DNA from: DASQPR01 sp963797605
GTDB lineage: Bacteria > Actinomycetota > Actinomycetes > Mycobacteriales > Micromonosporaceae
Assembly (NCBI GenBank): GCA_963797605.1
Contig: CAWCPX010000009.1
Location: 620,001 to 684,000, forward strand
Reading direction: 5' to 3'
DNA: 64,000 nt
Below, one piece after another: positions 51,899-61,011 of this stretch (position 1 is its first letter; every line of letters starts with the position of its first letter). Under the pieces are notes generated by a model. That model did no database searches. It saw only the letters and a list, made by a program, of their open reading frames with translations, and had not been told where the DNA came from. A program made the translations under genes and the position numbers.

Positions 51899-52912
51899 GT
51901 GACCACGACTTTTGCCGACCTCACCACGATGCGGGTGGGCGGGCCGATCGAACGCCTCCTCGTGGCGGAATCCCCCGAACACGCGGTCGAACTCGTGCGC
52001 GAGGTCGATGCCGCCGGACAGCCGTTGCTGGTGCTCGGCGGCGGCTCGAACGTCGTGGCCGGCGATGTCGGCTGGGACGGCACCGTGATCAAGATGGCGT
52101 CGGATCGGTTCCGGATCGACGGTGAGCAGGTCACGGCGGACGCCGGCGTCGAGTGGGATCTCCTCGTGCGCTCCACTCTCGCCGACGGGCTGGCCGGCAT
52201 GGAGACCCTCTCCGGCATCCCCGGCTCGGTCGGCGGCACGCCGGTGCAGAACGTCGGTGCCTACGGCAGCCTGACATCGGAACTTCTCGAATCGGTCACG
52301 GTCTACGACCGGCACACCGGCGCCGTCGAGCAGTGGGGGCCCGAACGATGCGGATTCGGCCCGCACCGGCAGTCGGTCTTCAAGCGTGCCGACCGGTGGG
52401 TCGTGCTCGATGTCACGTACCGGCTGCGGCGCTCCGAGCAGTCGAAACCGATCGCGTACGCGGAACTCGCGGCGAATCTCGGCGTCGAGATGGGTGACAC
52501 GGCCGACGCGACCGAGGTCCGGGAGGCGGTGCTGGCGTTGCGCCGGGGCAAGGGCATGGTGCTCAATCCCGATGATCACGATACGTGGAGCGTCGGCTCG
52601 TTCTTCCTGAACCCGGTGCTTCCCGAGATGCCGCCGCGCGCGAGCGAATGCCGGTCCTACCCCGACGACGAGGGCGTGAAGCTGTCCGCGGCGTGGCTGA
52701 TCCAGCATGCCGGCTTCCCGCCGGGCTACGGTCGCGACTTCGCCGACGGCACCGTGTCGCTCTCGACCCGGCACACGCTCGCGATCACGAATCGGGGTGG
52801 CGCGACGGCCGCCGGCATCATGAAGTTCGCGGGGCACATCCGTGACGGTGTCGAGGCCCGTTTCGACGTACGCCTGAGCGCGGAGTGCGACCTGATCAAC
52901 TGCTCGTTCTAG
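51899..52912 (+). CDS. murB: UDP-N-acetylenolpyruvoylglucosamine reductase
   Basis: A 337-aa FAD enzyme that reduces UDP-GlcNAc-enolpyruvate to UDP-MurNAc with NADPH in peptidoglycan synthesis. TTMRVGGPIERLL, LVLGGGSNVVAGD and SGIPGSVGGTPVQNVGAYG bind FAD; the catalytic Ser is in SVGSFFLNPV, and QHAGFPPGYG and the last-segment Glu complete the site. The domain set is type I. The GTG at 51899 is eight bases after TAGGCT with no ribosome binding site, pointing to a leaderless start; a TTG three codons upstream is less likely. Confidence 0.92.
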   Translation: MTTTFADLTTMRVGGPIERLLVAESPEHAVELVREVDAAGQPLLVLGGGSNVVAGDVGWDGTVIKMASDRFRIDGEQVTADAGVEWDLLVRSTLADGLAGMETLSGIPGSVGGTPVQNVGAYGSLTSELLESVTVYDRHTGAVEQWGPERCGFGPHRQSVFKRADRWVVLDVTYRLRRSEQSKPIAYAELAANLGVEMGDTADATEVREAVLALRRGKGMVLNPDDHDTWSVGSFFLNPVLPEMPPRASECRSYPDDEGVKLSAAWLIQHAGFPPGYGRDFADGTVSLSTRHTLAITNRGGATAAGIMKFAGHIRDGVEARFDVRLSAECDLINCSF

Positions 52913-53100
52913 TAGAGGCCCTGTCCTCGTCTGGGGCCGCCGCAGCCCACCAGTGATCGGCACGACAGCGCCCAGGTTCGCCCGCCGAGCGGCGGCACCG
53001 GCACGACGATCGCCCACGTGAAGGATCGGGAGATCACGTCGTGCGGCGCGATCGGCCGGATTATCGACGCGACGTGGGCGTGCGGGGCGAAAATGGGATC

Positions 53101-54054
53101 ATGACCGAGCCGCCGAAGATCGCGACGCCGATGCTGGCCACCCTGACGGAGAACTACTTTTCCGATCCCGGCTGGATCTACGAGCGGAAACTCGACGGCG
53201 AGCGCCTGATCGCCACGCGTTCCGGCGACCGCGTCACGCTGCGATCCCGTTCCGGGCGCGTGCTCGACGACACCTACCCGGAACTCGTGGACGCGCTCGC
53301 CGCTCAGGTCTCCACGGACTTCGTCATCGACGGTGAGGTGGTCGCGTTCGAGGGCAGTCGCACCAGCTTCGAGCGGCTGCAGCAACGTATCGGCATCACG
53401 GCGAAAGCGCAGGCGGCGGCGTCCGGCGTACCCATTTTCTTCTACGTCTTCGACCTGCTGCGTTTCGACGGTCACGACGTCACGTCGGTGCCGCTGCGGG
53501 AGCGCAAGCGGTTGCTGCGCGACGCGATCAGCTTCGGTGGCCCGCTGCGCTTCACGCCGCATCGCAACGAGCACGGCGAGGCCTATCTGACGCAGGCGTG
53601 CGGTTGGGGCTGGGAGGGCCTGATCGCGAAACGAGCCGACGGACCCTACACCAGCGGCCGGTCCAAGGACTGGCTCAAGTTCAAGTGCGTGAGCGAGCAG
53701 GAACTCGTGATCGGCGGCTTCACCGATCCGGCCGGTAGCCGGGCGGGTTTCGGCGCCCTGCTCGTCGGTTACTACGACGGCGCGGCGCTGCGCTACGCGG
53801 GAAAGGTCGGCACCGGCTACGACCACGCGACGCTGCTCGCGCTCCGGGAGCGGATGGACGCGCTGGCCACGCCGTCGCAGCCGTTCGCGGAGCCGGCCAT
53901 CCGCGAGCGCGGCGCCCACTGGATCCGGCCCGAAATGGTCGCCCAGATCGGCTTCACCGAGTGGACTCGCGACGGCAAGCTGCGGCATCCGCGCTTTCTC
54001 GGCCTGCGGCAAGACAAAGATCCATTGGAGGTGGTACGCGAGCGACCGCAGTAG
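53101..54054 (+). CDS. ATP-dependent DNA ligase (LigD-type ligase domain only)
   Basis: A 317-aa ligase. The adenylated Lys is K30 in YERKLDGERLIA (motif I). RSRSGRVLDDTYPELVDAL and DFVIDGEVVAF are motifs Ia/III, GLIAKRADGPYTSGRSKDWLKFKC motifs IV-V, and the OB-fold domain runs from about 200 to the end (motif VI region RHPRFLGLRQDKD). It lacks the polymerase and phosphoesterase domains of full LigD and so may work with separately encoded LigD parts in end joining. GAAAAT lies six bases before the ATG. Confidence 0.88.
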   Translation: MTEPPKIATPMLATLTENYFSDPGWIYERKLDGERLIATRSGDRVTLRSRSGRVLDDTYPELVDALAAQVSTDFVIDGEVVAFEGSRTSFERLQQRIGITAKAQAAASGVPIFFYVFDLLRFDGHDVTSVPLRERKRLLRDAISFGGPLRFTPHRNEHGEAYLTQACGWGWEGLIAKRADGPYTSGRSKDWLKFKCVSEQELVIGGFTDPAGSRAGFGALLVGYYDGAALRYAGKVGTGYDHATLLALRERMDALATPSQPFAEPAIRERGAHWIRPEMVAQIGFTEWTRDGKLRHPRFLGLRQDKDPLEVVRERPQ

Positions 54055-54074
54055 CCATCGGATGTGCCGTGCAC

Positions 54075-54117
54075 CACAATGGACACATCTGTGAGAAGTT
54101 TTCACAATGGACCCATC
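54075..54117. promoter_or_regulatory. Direct and inverted repeats before the ROK gene
   Basis: CACAATGGACACATC (54075-54089) recurs as CACAATGGACCCATC (54103-54117), 14 of 15 identical and 28 bp apart. Between and overlapping them is TGTGA-N7-TCACA (54090-54106), nearly symmetric. This looks like a composite operator for a ROK or CRP-like regulator. Confidence 0.5.
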
Positions 54118-54129
54118 CTCCGGTGAGGG

Positions 54130-55185
54130 ATGATGAGACACCGGTCGATCGCCGGACGCCCTCGTCGGAAGCTGGGACCTGTGATCACGACACCCCCACG
54201 CCGCCAGCCGCCTCGCCGCCAACCGAAGAACTTCGCCGCTGTCGGGGTCAGCATCACCGCGGACGAAGTCTGTGTCGTGGCCGTTGACCTGGCCGGCGCA
54301 CAGCTGCTGTCGTCGCGTCGTGAGTTCGCCGGCGGTCCGACTGCCGCCGCCATCGCCGCGGTCGCGGCGCAGGCCAAACGCGCGCTGATGTGGTTGCTTG
54401 ACGATCGTCGGCAAATCCTCGGGTTGAGCGTGGGCGTCGCCGGCCTGGTCGACGCGGCCGGCGCGGTGCCGTTCGGGGCGAACCTGGACTGGTACAACGT
54501 CGCGGTCCGGGACATGCTGACGCGCGCGCTCGGCGAGCCCGATTTCCCGATCGTCGTCGATAACAGCGCCAACCTCGCGATGCTCGCCGAACACCGCTAC
54601 GGCCCGTACGCGGAAAAGTCTGATGTCGTGTTTCTGACTGGAGGCACAGGTCTGGGCGCCGGGATCATCGCAGGCGGCCGGCTCCTGCGCGGCGGGGCTG
54701 GCTTTGCCGGGGAGATCGGCCACCTGACCCTGAGTCCCGGTGGCCCGCTGTGCTCATGCGGACGCCACGGCTGCTTCGAGGAGACGGCGGGCGTGGCCGC
54801 GCTGGTACGCCGTCTCGGCAGCGGGTCGCAGGGCACCGAGCTGGAACTCGAGGTCGAAGCGGTGATCCGCCGGGCGCGCGCACAGGAGCCGACGGTGCTG
54901 GCCGCGCTGCATGACATGGGGCGTTACATCGGCATCGGCGTCTCGGTGCTCGCGAACCTGCTCAACCCGCAGGTCGTGATCCTCGGCGGCTACTACGTCT
55001 CGCTGGCGCCATGGATCATCCCGGTCGCGCACGAGGTGCTGACGACCGCGGCGGTCGCGCCGAACGGTGGCGGGGTGCAGATCGTCGCGTCCACGTTCGG
55101 GCACGAGGTCGCCGCGACCGGCGGGGCGGCCCGGATCCTGGAGCTGGTCGAGACCGGTCACATCCCGGTGCCCTCGCTCGCGTGA
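54130..55185 (+). CDS. ROK family protein lacking the DNA-binding domain
   Basis: A 351-aa protein (a GTG at 54181 would give 334 aa). The ROK domain starts near residue 35 (FAAVGVSITADEV) and includes LGLSVGVAGLVDAAG, VVDNSANLAMLAEHRYG, FLTGGTGLGAGII, the E-I-G-H substrate His region and the zinc motif CSCGRHGCFE. The first 17 residues contain GRPRRKLGP, which in ROK regulators ends the winged-HTH wing, but no HTH precedes it. It is either a ROK sugar kinase or a regulator that lost its HTH. The beta-propeller lipoprotein follows 60 bp downstream. Confidence 0.72.
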   Translation: MMRHRSIAGRPRRKLGPVITTPPRRQPPRRQPKNFAAVGVSITADEVCVVAVDLAGAQLLSSRREFAGGPTAAAIAAVAAQAKRALMWLLDDRRQILGLSVGVAGLVDAAGAVPFGANLDWYNVAVRDMLTRALGEPDFPIVVDNSANLAMLAEHRYGPYAEKSDVVFLTGGTGLGAGIIAGGRLLRGGAGFAGEIGHLTLSPGGPLCSCGRHGCFEETAGVAALVRRLGSGSQGTELELEVEAVIRRARAQEPTVLAALHDMGRYIGIGVSVLANLLNPQVVILGGYYVSLAPWIIPVAHEVLTTAAVAPNGGGVQIVASTFGHEVAATGGAARILELVETGHIPVPSLA

Positions 55186-55245
55186 GATCGCCCCACGACC
55201 CCGCGTGCCCCGCTCCGGTGGCCACGCGGTGGCAGACTGGGCCGC

Positions 55246-56661
55246 ATGCGCTCCGGAATAGCCGGTTTGATGGGTCTCGTCATCGCGACCGCGTTCACCG
55301 TGACGGCATGTAGCGGTTCGTCGGCCTCCGCGCCGGCCGCGACCGCCCCGGCCGTGTCGAGTCCGTTGGCCACGGCGCCGTCTGCGACCGGCACCGTGGC
55401 GACCGGTTCGGCCGTGGACTGGCCGACCTATCACGGATCGTTCCGACGCGACGGCGTCTCCACGACGATGCCGACCGCGACCGGGCCGCTGCGGCGCACA
55501 CAGTCGCTCAAACTCGACGGCGCCGTGTACGCGTCTCCGCTCGTCGTCCACGGTCTGACGATCGTCGCGACCGAGAACGACACGGTGTACGCGTTCAACC
55601 AGGCGTACCAGCAGGTCTGGAAACGCAGCCTCGGCTCACCGTCGCCCGCCGAGGAACGGCAGTGCGGTGACATCGACCCGCTCGGCATCACCGGCACCCC
55701 GGTCTACGACGCCGGCAGCAACCGTGTCTACGTCGTCGCCGAACACGGTGGATCGGTGCGGCACGAACTGTTCGCGCTCGACCTCACGACCGGCACCGTG
55801 GCGTGGAGCAAGAGCGTCGACCTGCCCGGCGTCAGCGCCCGCGACATGCAGCAACGCGGCGCACTCGCGATCACCGGCGGCAAGGTGTGGGTGTCCTACG
55901 GCGCGCAGGCCGGCGACTGCGGTGACTACAAGGGCCGCGTCGTCGGCGTACCGCTGCATGGATCCGGTCCGGTCGTCTTCTACAGCCCGCCCACGAAGCG
56001 CGGCGGCGGCATCTGGAACCCGGCCGGCCCGACCGTCGACGCGGCCGGCAACCTGCTCGCCGTCTCCGCGAACGGGGCCGCGTTCCCCGGGGACGCGTAC
56101 GACCACACGAACACGGTGCTGAAGCTCAACAGCTCGGCCAAGCTTCTCGATTCCTTCGCCCCGTCGGACTGGGCCGCCAACAACCAGGGCGACAGCGGCC
56201 TCGGTTCCCAGGGCGTGGCGCTGATCGGCAGCACGTGGGCGGTGCTCGGCGGCAAGTCGGGGCCGGTCTACGTGCTGCGGCAGAACGCGCTCGGCGGCAT
56301 CGGCGGGCAGGTCGATGTGCAGAACATCTGCCGGTCATTCGGTGGCGCGGCGGTGAACGGCGACGTCGTCTACCTGCCGTGCACGGACGGCGTACGCGCT
56401 GTGCGGGTCGACAGCGCCGGCAAACTCCACGTGCTGTGGCACACGACCGATTCGATCACCGGCTCCCCCGTGATCGGCGGTGACCGGGTCTGGGCGCTCG
56501 ACACCGGGGCCGGTGTGCTGCACGCCCTCGACCCGGCCACCGGCACGAGCGTCGCGCAGGTCACCGTCGGCGAGGCGAACCGCTTCGCGACACCGGCCCT
56601 GTACGGCGCCGATGTGATCGTGCCGACGCTGACCGGCATCGCCGTCGTGCGGACCTCCTGA
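55246..56661 (+). CDS. PQQ-like beta-propeller lipoprotein
   Basis: A 471-aa secreted lipoprotein. The signal peptide ends in a lipobox, VTACSG (Cys at about residue 22), followed by an Ala/Ser/Thr linker to about 58. The rest is WD-like blades with YASPLVVHGLTIVATENDTVYAFN, ITGTPVYDAGSNRVYVV and VWALDTGAGVLHALDPATG, as in PQQ-dependent dehydrogenase-like propellers, but no PQQ or calcium site can be claimed. It probably binds a ligand or partner at the cell surface. CAGACT seven bases before the ATG suggests a leaderless start. Confidence 0.82.
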   Translation: MRSGIAGLMGLVIATAFTVTACSGSSASAPAATAPAVSSPLATAPSATGTVATGSAVDWPTYHGSFRRDGVSTTMPTATGPLRRTQSLKLDGAVYASPLVVHGLTIVATENDTVYAFNQAYQQVWKRSLGSPSPAEERQCGDIDPLGITGTPVYDAGSNRVYVVAEHGGSVRHELFALDLTTGTVAWSKSVDLPGVSARDMQQRGALAITGGKVWVSYGAQAGDCGDYKGRVVGVPLHGSGPVVFYSPPTKRGGGIWNPAGPTVDAAGNLLAVSANGAAFPGDAYDHTNTVLKLNSSAKLLDSFAPSDWAANNQGDSGLGSQGVALIGSTWAVLGGKSGPVYVLRQNALGGIGGQVDVQNICRSFGGAAVNGDVVYLPCTDGVRAVRVDSAGKLHVLWHTTDSITGSPVIGGDRVWALDTGAGVLHALDPATGTSVAQVTVGEANRFATPALYGADVIVPTLTGIAVVRTS

Positions 56662-56677
56662 GGTCGGCCGTGGTGGA

Positions 56678-57211
56678 TCAGCTCTTCGTGAACGCGGCCG
56701 TCACGATCACTCGGTTGTGCACACCGGCACCCATCTTGGTCCACGTCAGGCCCCATTGGGTGCGATCGAGTTCGGCCTCGCCGGTGACCGTCACACGGTC
56801 CGGGCCGATCGGGGTCGCGGTCGCCGTCACGGGCAACGGGTGGGTCTGGCCGTGCACGGTCAGCGCGCCGGTGAACGCGATCACGCCGTCGGCGCCGACC
56901 GTCGCACCCGTGGCCGTGTAGACGAACGTCGGGTAGGTCTCGACCTCGAAGAAATCGCTGCCGCGCAGGTGTTCGTCGCGCTTGGGGGTGCCGGAGTCGA
57001 TCGACGCGGCGTCGACCACGAGGGTGCCGGTGACATCGCCGTCGGCCGCGACGACGCCCGAGCCTTCCAGCACGGTGAACGCGGCTTTCACCTTGACGAG
57101 GCCCCACATCGCCTTGGTGTGCAGTTCAACGGTGCTCTGCGCGGGGTCGAGCGTCCAGGTGCCGACCGATGCGGAAAGCAGTTCGCCGGCGCCCTGTTGT
57201 TGATCCGTCAT
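56678..57211 (-). CDS. YceI family protein
   Basis: A 177-aa lipocalin-like protein. WTLDPAQSTVELHTKAMWGLVKV and then SIDSGTPKRDEHLRGSDFFEV, YPTFVYTATGA and the C-terminal VTGEAELDRTQWGL are family hallmarks. YceI proteins bind isoprenoid-type lipids in a hydrophobic barrel. No signal peptide is seen, so it should be cytoplasmic. AGGAG lies well placed before the ATG at 57211. It converges with the lipoprotein gene (16-bp gap). Confidence 0.9.
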   Translation of the reverse strand: MTDQQQGAGELLSASVGTWTLDPAQSTVELHTKAMWGLVKVKAAFTVLEGSGVVAADGDVTGTLVVDAASIDSGTPKRDEHLRGSDFFEVETYPTFVYTATGATVGADGVIAFTGALTVHGQTHPLPVTATATPIGPDRVTVTGEAELDRTQWGLTWTKMGAGVHNRVIVTAAFTKS

Positions 57212-57364
57212 GCGTTTGTCTCCTGTGTAGAAGCGTCTTCGATAGCGGTGGATGCGCGATCGGAAGTACCAACCTCTACTCGCGAACAGTTGAAGCGTCA
57301 AGTTCGATTCGGTGACGCGGGAGCCGTACGAACCCGGGGATGCCGGCCCGCATATGGTGACGTG

Positions 57365-58156
57365 GTGGTCGATGACACCTGGGCCGGGCTGGCCGACCTG
57401 TTCGCGGACGACGCGTACGCGTCGGTCAAAGGGCTCGTCCGCACGTACGTGATGCACCGGCAACTGCTCGAACATCTGCCGCCGGCACCGGCCTCGGTGC
57501 TCGACGTCGGCGGCGGCGCCGGCCATCAGTCGTTTCCGCTGGCGCAGGCGGGTTACGACGTGACGCTGCTGGACCCGTCGCGGGCCATGCTGGACAAGGC
57601 GGAGCAGCGGCTCGAACGGTTACCGGCCGAGGCCCGGCGTCGAGTGACGTTCACCCACGCCGACGGCGAGAACGCGGACGACGCGGTCCGGGGCCGACGG
57701 TTCGACGCCGTGCTGTGCCATGGCGTGCTCGGCTACCTGGATCGGCCGGAGCCGTTGGTCGAGCAGTTGTGCCGGTGCGCCGCCCCCGGTGGCGTGGTCT
57801 CGATCATGACGGGAAACGCCAGGACGATGGCGGTACGCCCGGCCCTGGAGCAGCGGTGGTCCGACGCGTTGACGGCATTCGACGCCCGATCCGAGATCGG
57901 CGTACTGGGTGTGCCGAGCCGAGCCGACACCGTCGAGGACCTCAGCGAACTGCTGCTCGGCCTGGGCGTGGAACCGCTGCGGTGGTACGGGGTGTGGCTG
58001 TTCGTCGACTGGCTCGAATTCGCCGGCGCCACGCTGGATCCGGCGGACGCGGAGCGGGTGGCGGCGACGGCCGCGGTCGAACTCGAAGCCAGCCGACGGG
58101 ACCCGTACCGTCAGCTGAGTCGTGTTTTTCATCTCCTCGGGCGCAGGCACCCGTAG
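57365..58156 (+). CDS. SAM-dependent methyltransferase (CmoA/UbiE-like fold)
   Basis: A 263-aa protein. Motif I is VLDVGGGAGHQSFPLA (near residue 42), then LLDPSRAMLDKAEQRL, FDAVLCHGVLGYLDRPEPLV and APGGVVSIMTGN. The motif set fits class I methyltransferases of small molecules; LCHGVLGYL resembles tRNA-U34 modification-type proteins, but the substrate is unknown. TATGGT lies six bases before the second of two tandem GTGs (57365), which I take as the leaderless start. Divergent from yceI. Confidence 0.78.
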   Translation: MVDDTWAGLADLFADDAYASVKGLVRTYVMHRQLLEHLPPAPASVLDVGGGAGHQSFPLAQAGYDVTLLDPSRAMLDKAEQRLERLPAEARRRVTFTHADGENADDAVRGRRFDAVLCHGVLGYLDRPEPLVEQLCRCAAPGGVVSIMTGNARTMAVRPALEQRWSDALTAFDARSEIGVLGVPSRADTVEDLSELLLGLGVEPLRWYGVWLFVDWLEFAGATLDPADAERVAATAAVELEASRRDPYRQLSRVFHLLGRRHP

Positions 58157-58163
58157 CGCGCCG

Positions 58164-59705
58164 CTACTGAAAACCGTGGCGGGCAAGCGGTTCGACGATC
58201 TCCCGCTCCTCATAGGACAGATGTGACAGCAGCGTGTCGGACAGCACGTCCACGGCCGACCGAAGGCCCCGGATATCACCGCCGCCGACGAGGGCGACCA
58301 GCGCTCGGTCGACATCCTCGATCACACCGTGGATCAACTGATGCTCCTGCTGCAACCGGTCGAGCACGGGCGCGAGAGCCGGCTCGACGCGGCGCAGGTG
58401 CGGGAAGACGCTGATGTCCTCGATGGTGTGGTGCGTGGTCACGACCCGGCAGTAGGACTCGCAATAGGTGCCCAGCGTCCAGTTGTTCTGCCGGATCGTC
58501 ATGTCGTTGATGTGCGACCTCACCGTACCGATGTCGATGTGGCCTTTTTCGACCTGGTCCACGAGATCGAAGATCTGTGTCAGCTCGCCGCGCAGATGGT
58601 CGTGGACGTCGATGAGGTGTCGCCCCGTCGCCGTCTCGCGAGCGGTGTAGGTGCGCTCGGCGGGTTGCGCGGGGCCGACCGGGCGGGCCGATTCGTCCCA
58701 GAGCCGCACCTCGCTGCGCCGCGTGCCGTCGTCGGGCGTCGGCACCACGCCGAGCGCCGGATTGATCCTCACCGGCACGTCCATCGGGGTGGTGGCGGCA
58801 GGTTCGGGCCGCGGCACGGGTTGACCGGCGCGGGCGGCCCGGACTCGCTCGCGCACCGCCGGCGCGACCTCTTCGCCGAAGCGCTGGATGTCCGCCGGCT
58901 GGTCGCTGGCCAGGATGAAGCCGCTCATGCCCTCGGTCAGGGCCAGCTCGGCCAGCTGTTCGGCCCAGGCGTCGGCGTCGCCTTCCAGGAAGCCGGCACC
59001 CCGGCCGAAGGTGCCGTTGACGTTGTAGAGGCGGCGGATCGCCGCCGGGTCACGTTCGGCCGCCTGCGCGGCGTCGTCGATGATGCTGTTCATGTCGCGG
59101 AGCCGGTCGACACCCGCGTAGCCGAGGCTCGGCAGCCATCCGTCGGCGAGCCGGCCGGTGAGGCCGAGCATGCGGGGCTTGTAGGAGCCGAGCCAGATCC
59201 CGACGTCGTGCGCGGGTGCAGGCCCCGCCTTCGCCCCGATGACCTGGTAATGCGTGCCGTCGACGCGGACGGGTCGCTCGGCCGCCCAGATGCCGCGGAT
59301 GATCGCGATGGCCTCTTCCAGCGCCGCCACCGACTCGCCCGCGTCGCGCCGGGGACCACCGTTGGCGACCACGGCCGGATTGAACGCTCCGGCACCGAGA
59401 CCCAGCTCGACCCGGCCGCCGGTGAGCAGATCCAGGCTGGCGACGCTGCGCGCGAGCACGACCGGGGGGCGCATCGGCAGATTCGCGACGTTCGGGAACA
59501 CGGTGATCCGGGAGGTCGCGGCCGCGATCACGGCCAGGAGCGTCCACGCGTCCAGAAACGCCGGCTGGTACGGGTGGTCCTGCACGCTGACCAGGTCGAG
59601 CCCGGACTCCTCGCTGAGCTGTGCCAACGCGAGGACGGTGTCGCCGTCGCCCGCGGCCGGTGTCAGAAATGTGCCGAACAGCAGGTCATGTCCGTAGTCG
59701 CCCAC
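58164..59705 (-). CDS. LLM-class oxidoreductase fused to a hemerythrin domain
   Basis: A 513-aa two-domain protein. Residues 1-300 are a luciferase-like barrel (LSEESGLDLVSVQDHPYQPAF, ASLDLLTGGRVELGLGAGAF, IWLGSYKPRMLGLTGR). After a Pro-rich linker, residues about 365-513 are an HHE hemerythrin: LIDVHDHLRGELTQIF, RVVTTHHTIEDISVFPHL, EHQLIHGVIED and LLSHLSYEEREIVEPLA give the His/Glu iron ligands. Joining a flavin or F420 oxidoreductase to a di-iron oxygen/NO-binding domain is uncommon and suggests sensing or electron transfer to bound O2 or NO. The GTG start has GAGGGTG upstream. Confidence 0.82.
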   Translation of the reverse strand: MGDYGHDLLFGTFLTPAAGDGDTVLALAQLSEESGLDLVSVQDHPYQPAFLDAWTLLAVIAAATSRITVFPNVANLPMRPPVVLARSVASLDLLTGGRVELGLGAGAFNPAVVANGGPRRDAGESVAALEEAIAIIRGIWAAERPVRVDGTHYQVIGAKAGPAPAHDVGIWLGSYKPRMLGLTGRLADGWLPSLGYAGVDRLRDMNSIIDDAAQAAERDPAAIRRLYNVNGTFGRGAGFLEGDADAWAEQLAELALTEGMSGFILASDQPADIQRFGEEVAPAVRERVRAARAGQPVPRPEPAATTPMDVPVRINPALGVVPTPDDGTRRSEVRLWDESARPVGPAQPAERTYTARETATGRHLIDVHDHLRGELTQIFDLVDQVEKGHIDIGTVRSHINDMTIRQNNWTLGTYCESYCRVVTTHHTIEDISVFPHLRRVEPALAPVLDRLQQEHQLIHGVIEDVDRALVALVGGGDIRGLRSAVDVLSDTLLSHLSYEEREIVEPLARHGFQ

Positions 59706-59812
59706 CGCTGGTCACCCTCGCTTCGCGTTCGTTGTCGCGTCAACCGTACGGCAGGTGTTTGCTGGGCAAACCCGGCCGTCATCCGGGGGTGCCGTCGCGC
59801 ACAATGATCGGT

Positions 59813-60976
59813 ATGGACCGGACCGCTATGGAACCCACGCCGGTGATCACGTGCGCCGAGGTCGGCAGCTTCCCGTGGAGCGTCTTGCACGACCGCCATC
59901 CCGCTCTGATCGCGAAGGTCCGGTCGGCGTACCCGTTTCCGGCCGCGATCGACGCGGCGCTCGCGGATCTCATCGACGAGCAGTTGCACCGGCCGATGAC
60001 CGCGCTGCCGGACGACGCCGCCGACGCGGCCCAGTGGTCGGCGTGGGACGCCGGGCGGTACGTCGGCCGATCCTGGTACGACGCGCCGTTCCTGTTCGCC
60101 GAGAGTTATTTCTACCGGCGGGTGCTGGAGGCGACCGAATACTTCCGCGACGGGCCGTGGCACCTCGTCGACCCGTTCCAGCCGGAGAAGCGGAAGGAAC
60201 TGGCTGGCGCGGCGGTCGGGGCCGAGTTGACCACGCTGGACCGGGTCACGGCGCCGGACGTCGCCGCGCTCACGCGAGCCGCGATCTGGGGCAACCGGGC
60301 CGATCTCGTCTTTCTGATGGCCGACCCGACGTCGTTGTCCCGCGACGCACCCGGTGATCTGCTTATCGATGACGTCGCGGCGCTGTGGAAGGCGGTCGGC
60401 GCGACACCGACCCGGTTGGGCTACGTCGCGGACAACGCCGGTCTCGAGTTGCTCCACGATCTCGTGCTCATCGATCAGGTACTGGCCCGCGACCTCGTAC
60501 GCTCGGTGACCCTGTTCCTGAAGCCACGGCCCTACTTCGTCTCGGACGCGACGCCGGCCGACGTCGACGACTGCCTCGCCCGATTCGCCGCCGGGCCGCC
60601 CGCCGCCGTCGCGATCGCGGAGCGGCTGGCCGGAGCCCGGTCGACAGGCCGTCTCTCGATCGCGACCGATCCGATGTTCTGCGCGCCGACATCGTTCGCC
60701 CGGACAGCTCTGGGCTCGGTGTTCGACGACGTCGATCTGACGATCCTCAAGGGCGATCTGAACTACCGCCGGCTCGTCGGTGACCGGCACTGGCTGGGCA
60801 CGGAGTCGTTCGCCGACCTCACCGCCTTCTTCCCGACCCCCGTGGCCGCGTTGCGGACCGTGAAATCCGAGGTGATCGTCGGTATGGCAGCCGACCGGCT
60901 CGGCGCGCTCGACCGGGCCGAACCGGGATGGCGGATCACCGGGCGGCACGCATTGGCCCAGGGACGATTGTGCTGA
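59813..60976 (+). CDS. ARMT1/DUF89 family damage-control phosphatase
   Basis: A 387-aa protein of the DUF89 family, metal-dependent phosphatases that clear damaged or excess phosphometabolites. Blocks: FLFAESYFYRRVLEATEYF, WHLVDPFQPEKRKEL, AAIWGNRADLVF, YVADNAGLELLHDLVLIDQ (the metal-binding DNAG-E region), VTLFLKPRPYFVSDAT and LTILKGDLNYRRLVGDRHW. All expected Asp/Asn ligands appear present. CACAAT stands seven bases before the ATG at 59813; an ATG three codons upstream is possible. It overlaps no gene and lies divergent from the LLM-hemerythrin gene. Confidence 0.85.
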   Translation: MDRTAMEPTPVITCAEVGSFPWSVLHDRHPALIAKVRSAYPFPAAIDAALADLIDEQLHRPMTALPDDAADAAQWSAWDAGRYVGRSWYDAPFLFAESYFYRRVLEATEYFRDGPWHLVDPFQPEKRKELAGAAVGAELTTLDRVTAPDVAALTRAAIWGNRADLVFLMADPTSLSRDAPGDLLIDDVAALWKAVGATPTRLGYVADNAGLELLHDLVLIDQVLARDLVRSVTLFLKPRPYFVSDATPADVDDCLARFAAGPPAAVAIAERLAGARSTGRLSIATDPMFCAPTSFARTALGSVFDDVDLTILKGDLNYRRLVGDRHWLGTESFADLTAFFPTPVAALRTVKSEVIVGMAADRLGALDRAEPGWRITGRHALAQGRLC

Positions 60977-61011
60977 CGACAGCGAGAGCGCACACTTACG
61001 ACCACCAATTC

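Noticed and set aside
51766..52239. Minus-strand frame covering the missing part of the nitronate monooxygenase
   Set aside because: It is in a different frame from the remnant and antisense to murB; no FMN-binding motif.
54090..54106. CRP binding site
   Set aside because: TGTGA and TCACA are separated by seven bases instead of six, and the element is embedded in another repeat, so I list it only as part of a composite operator.
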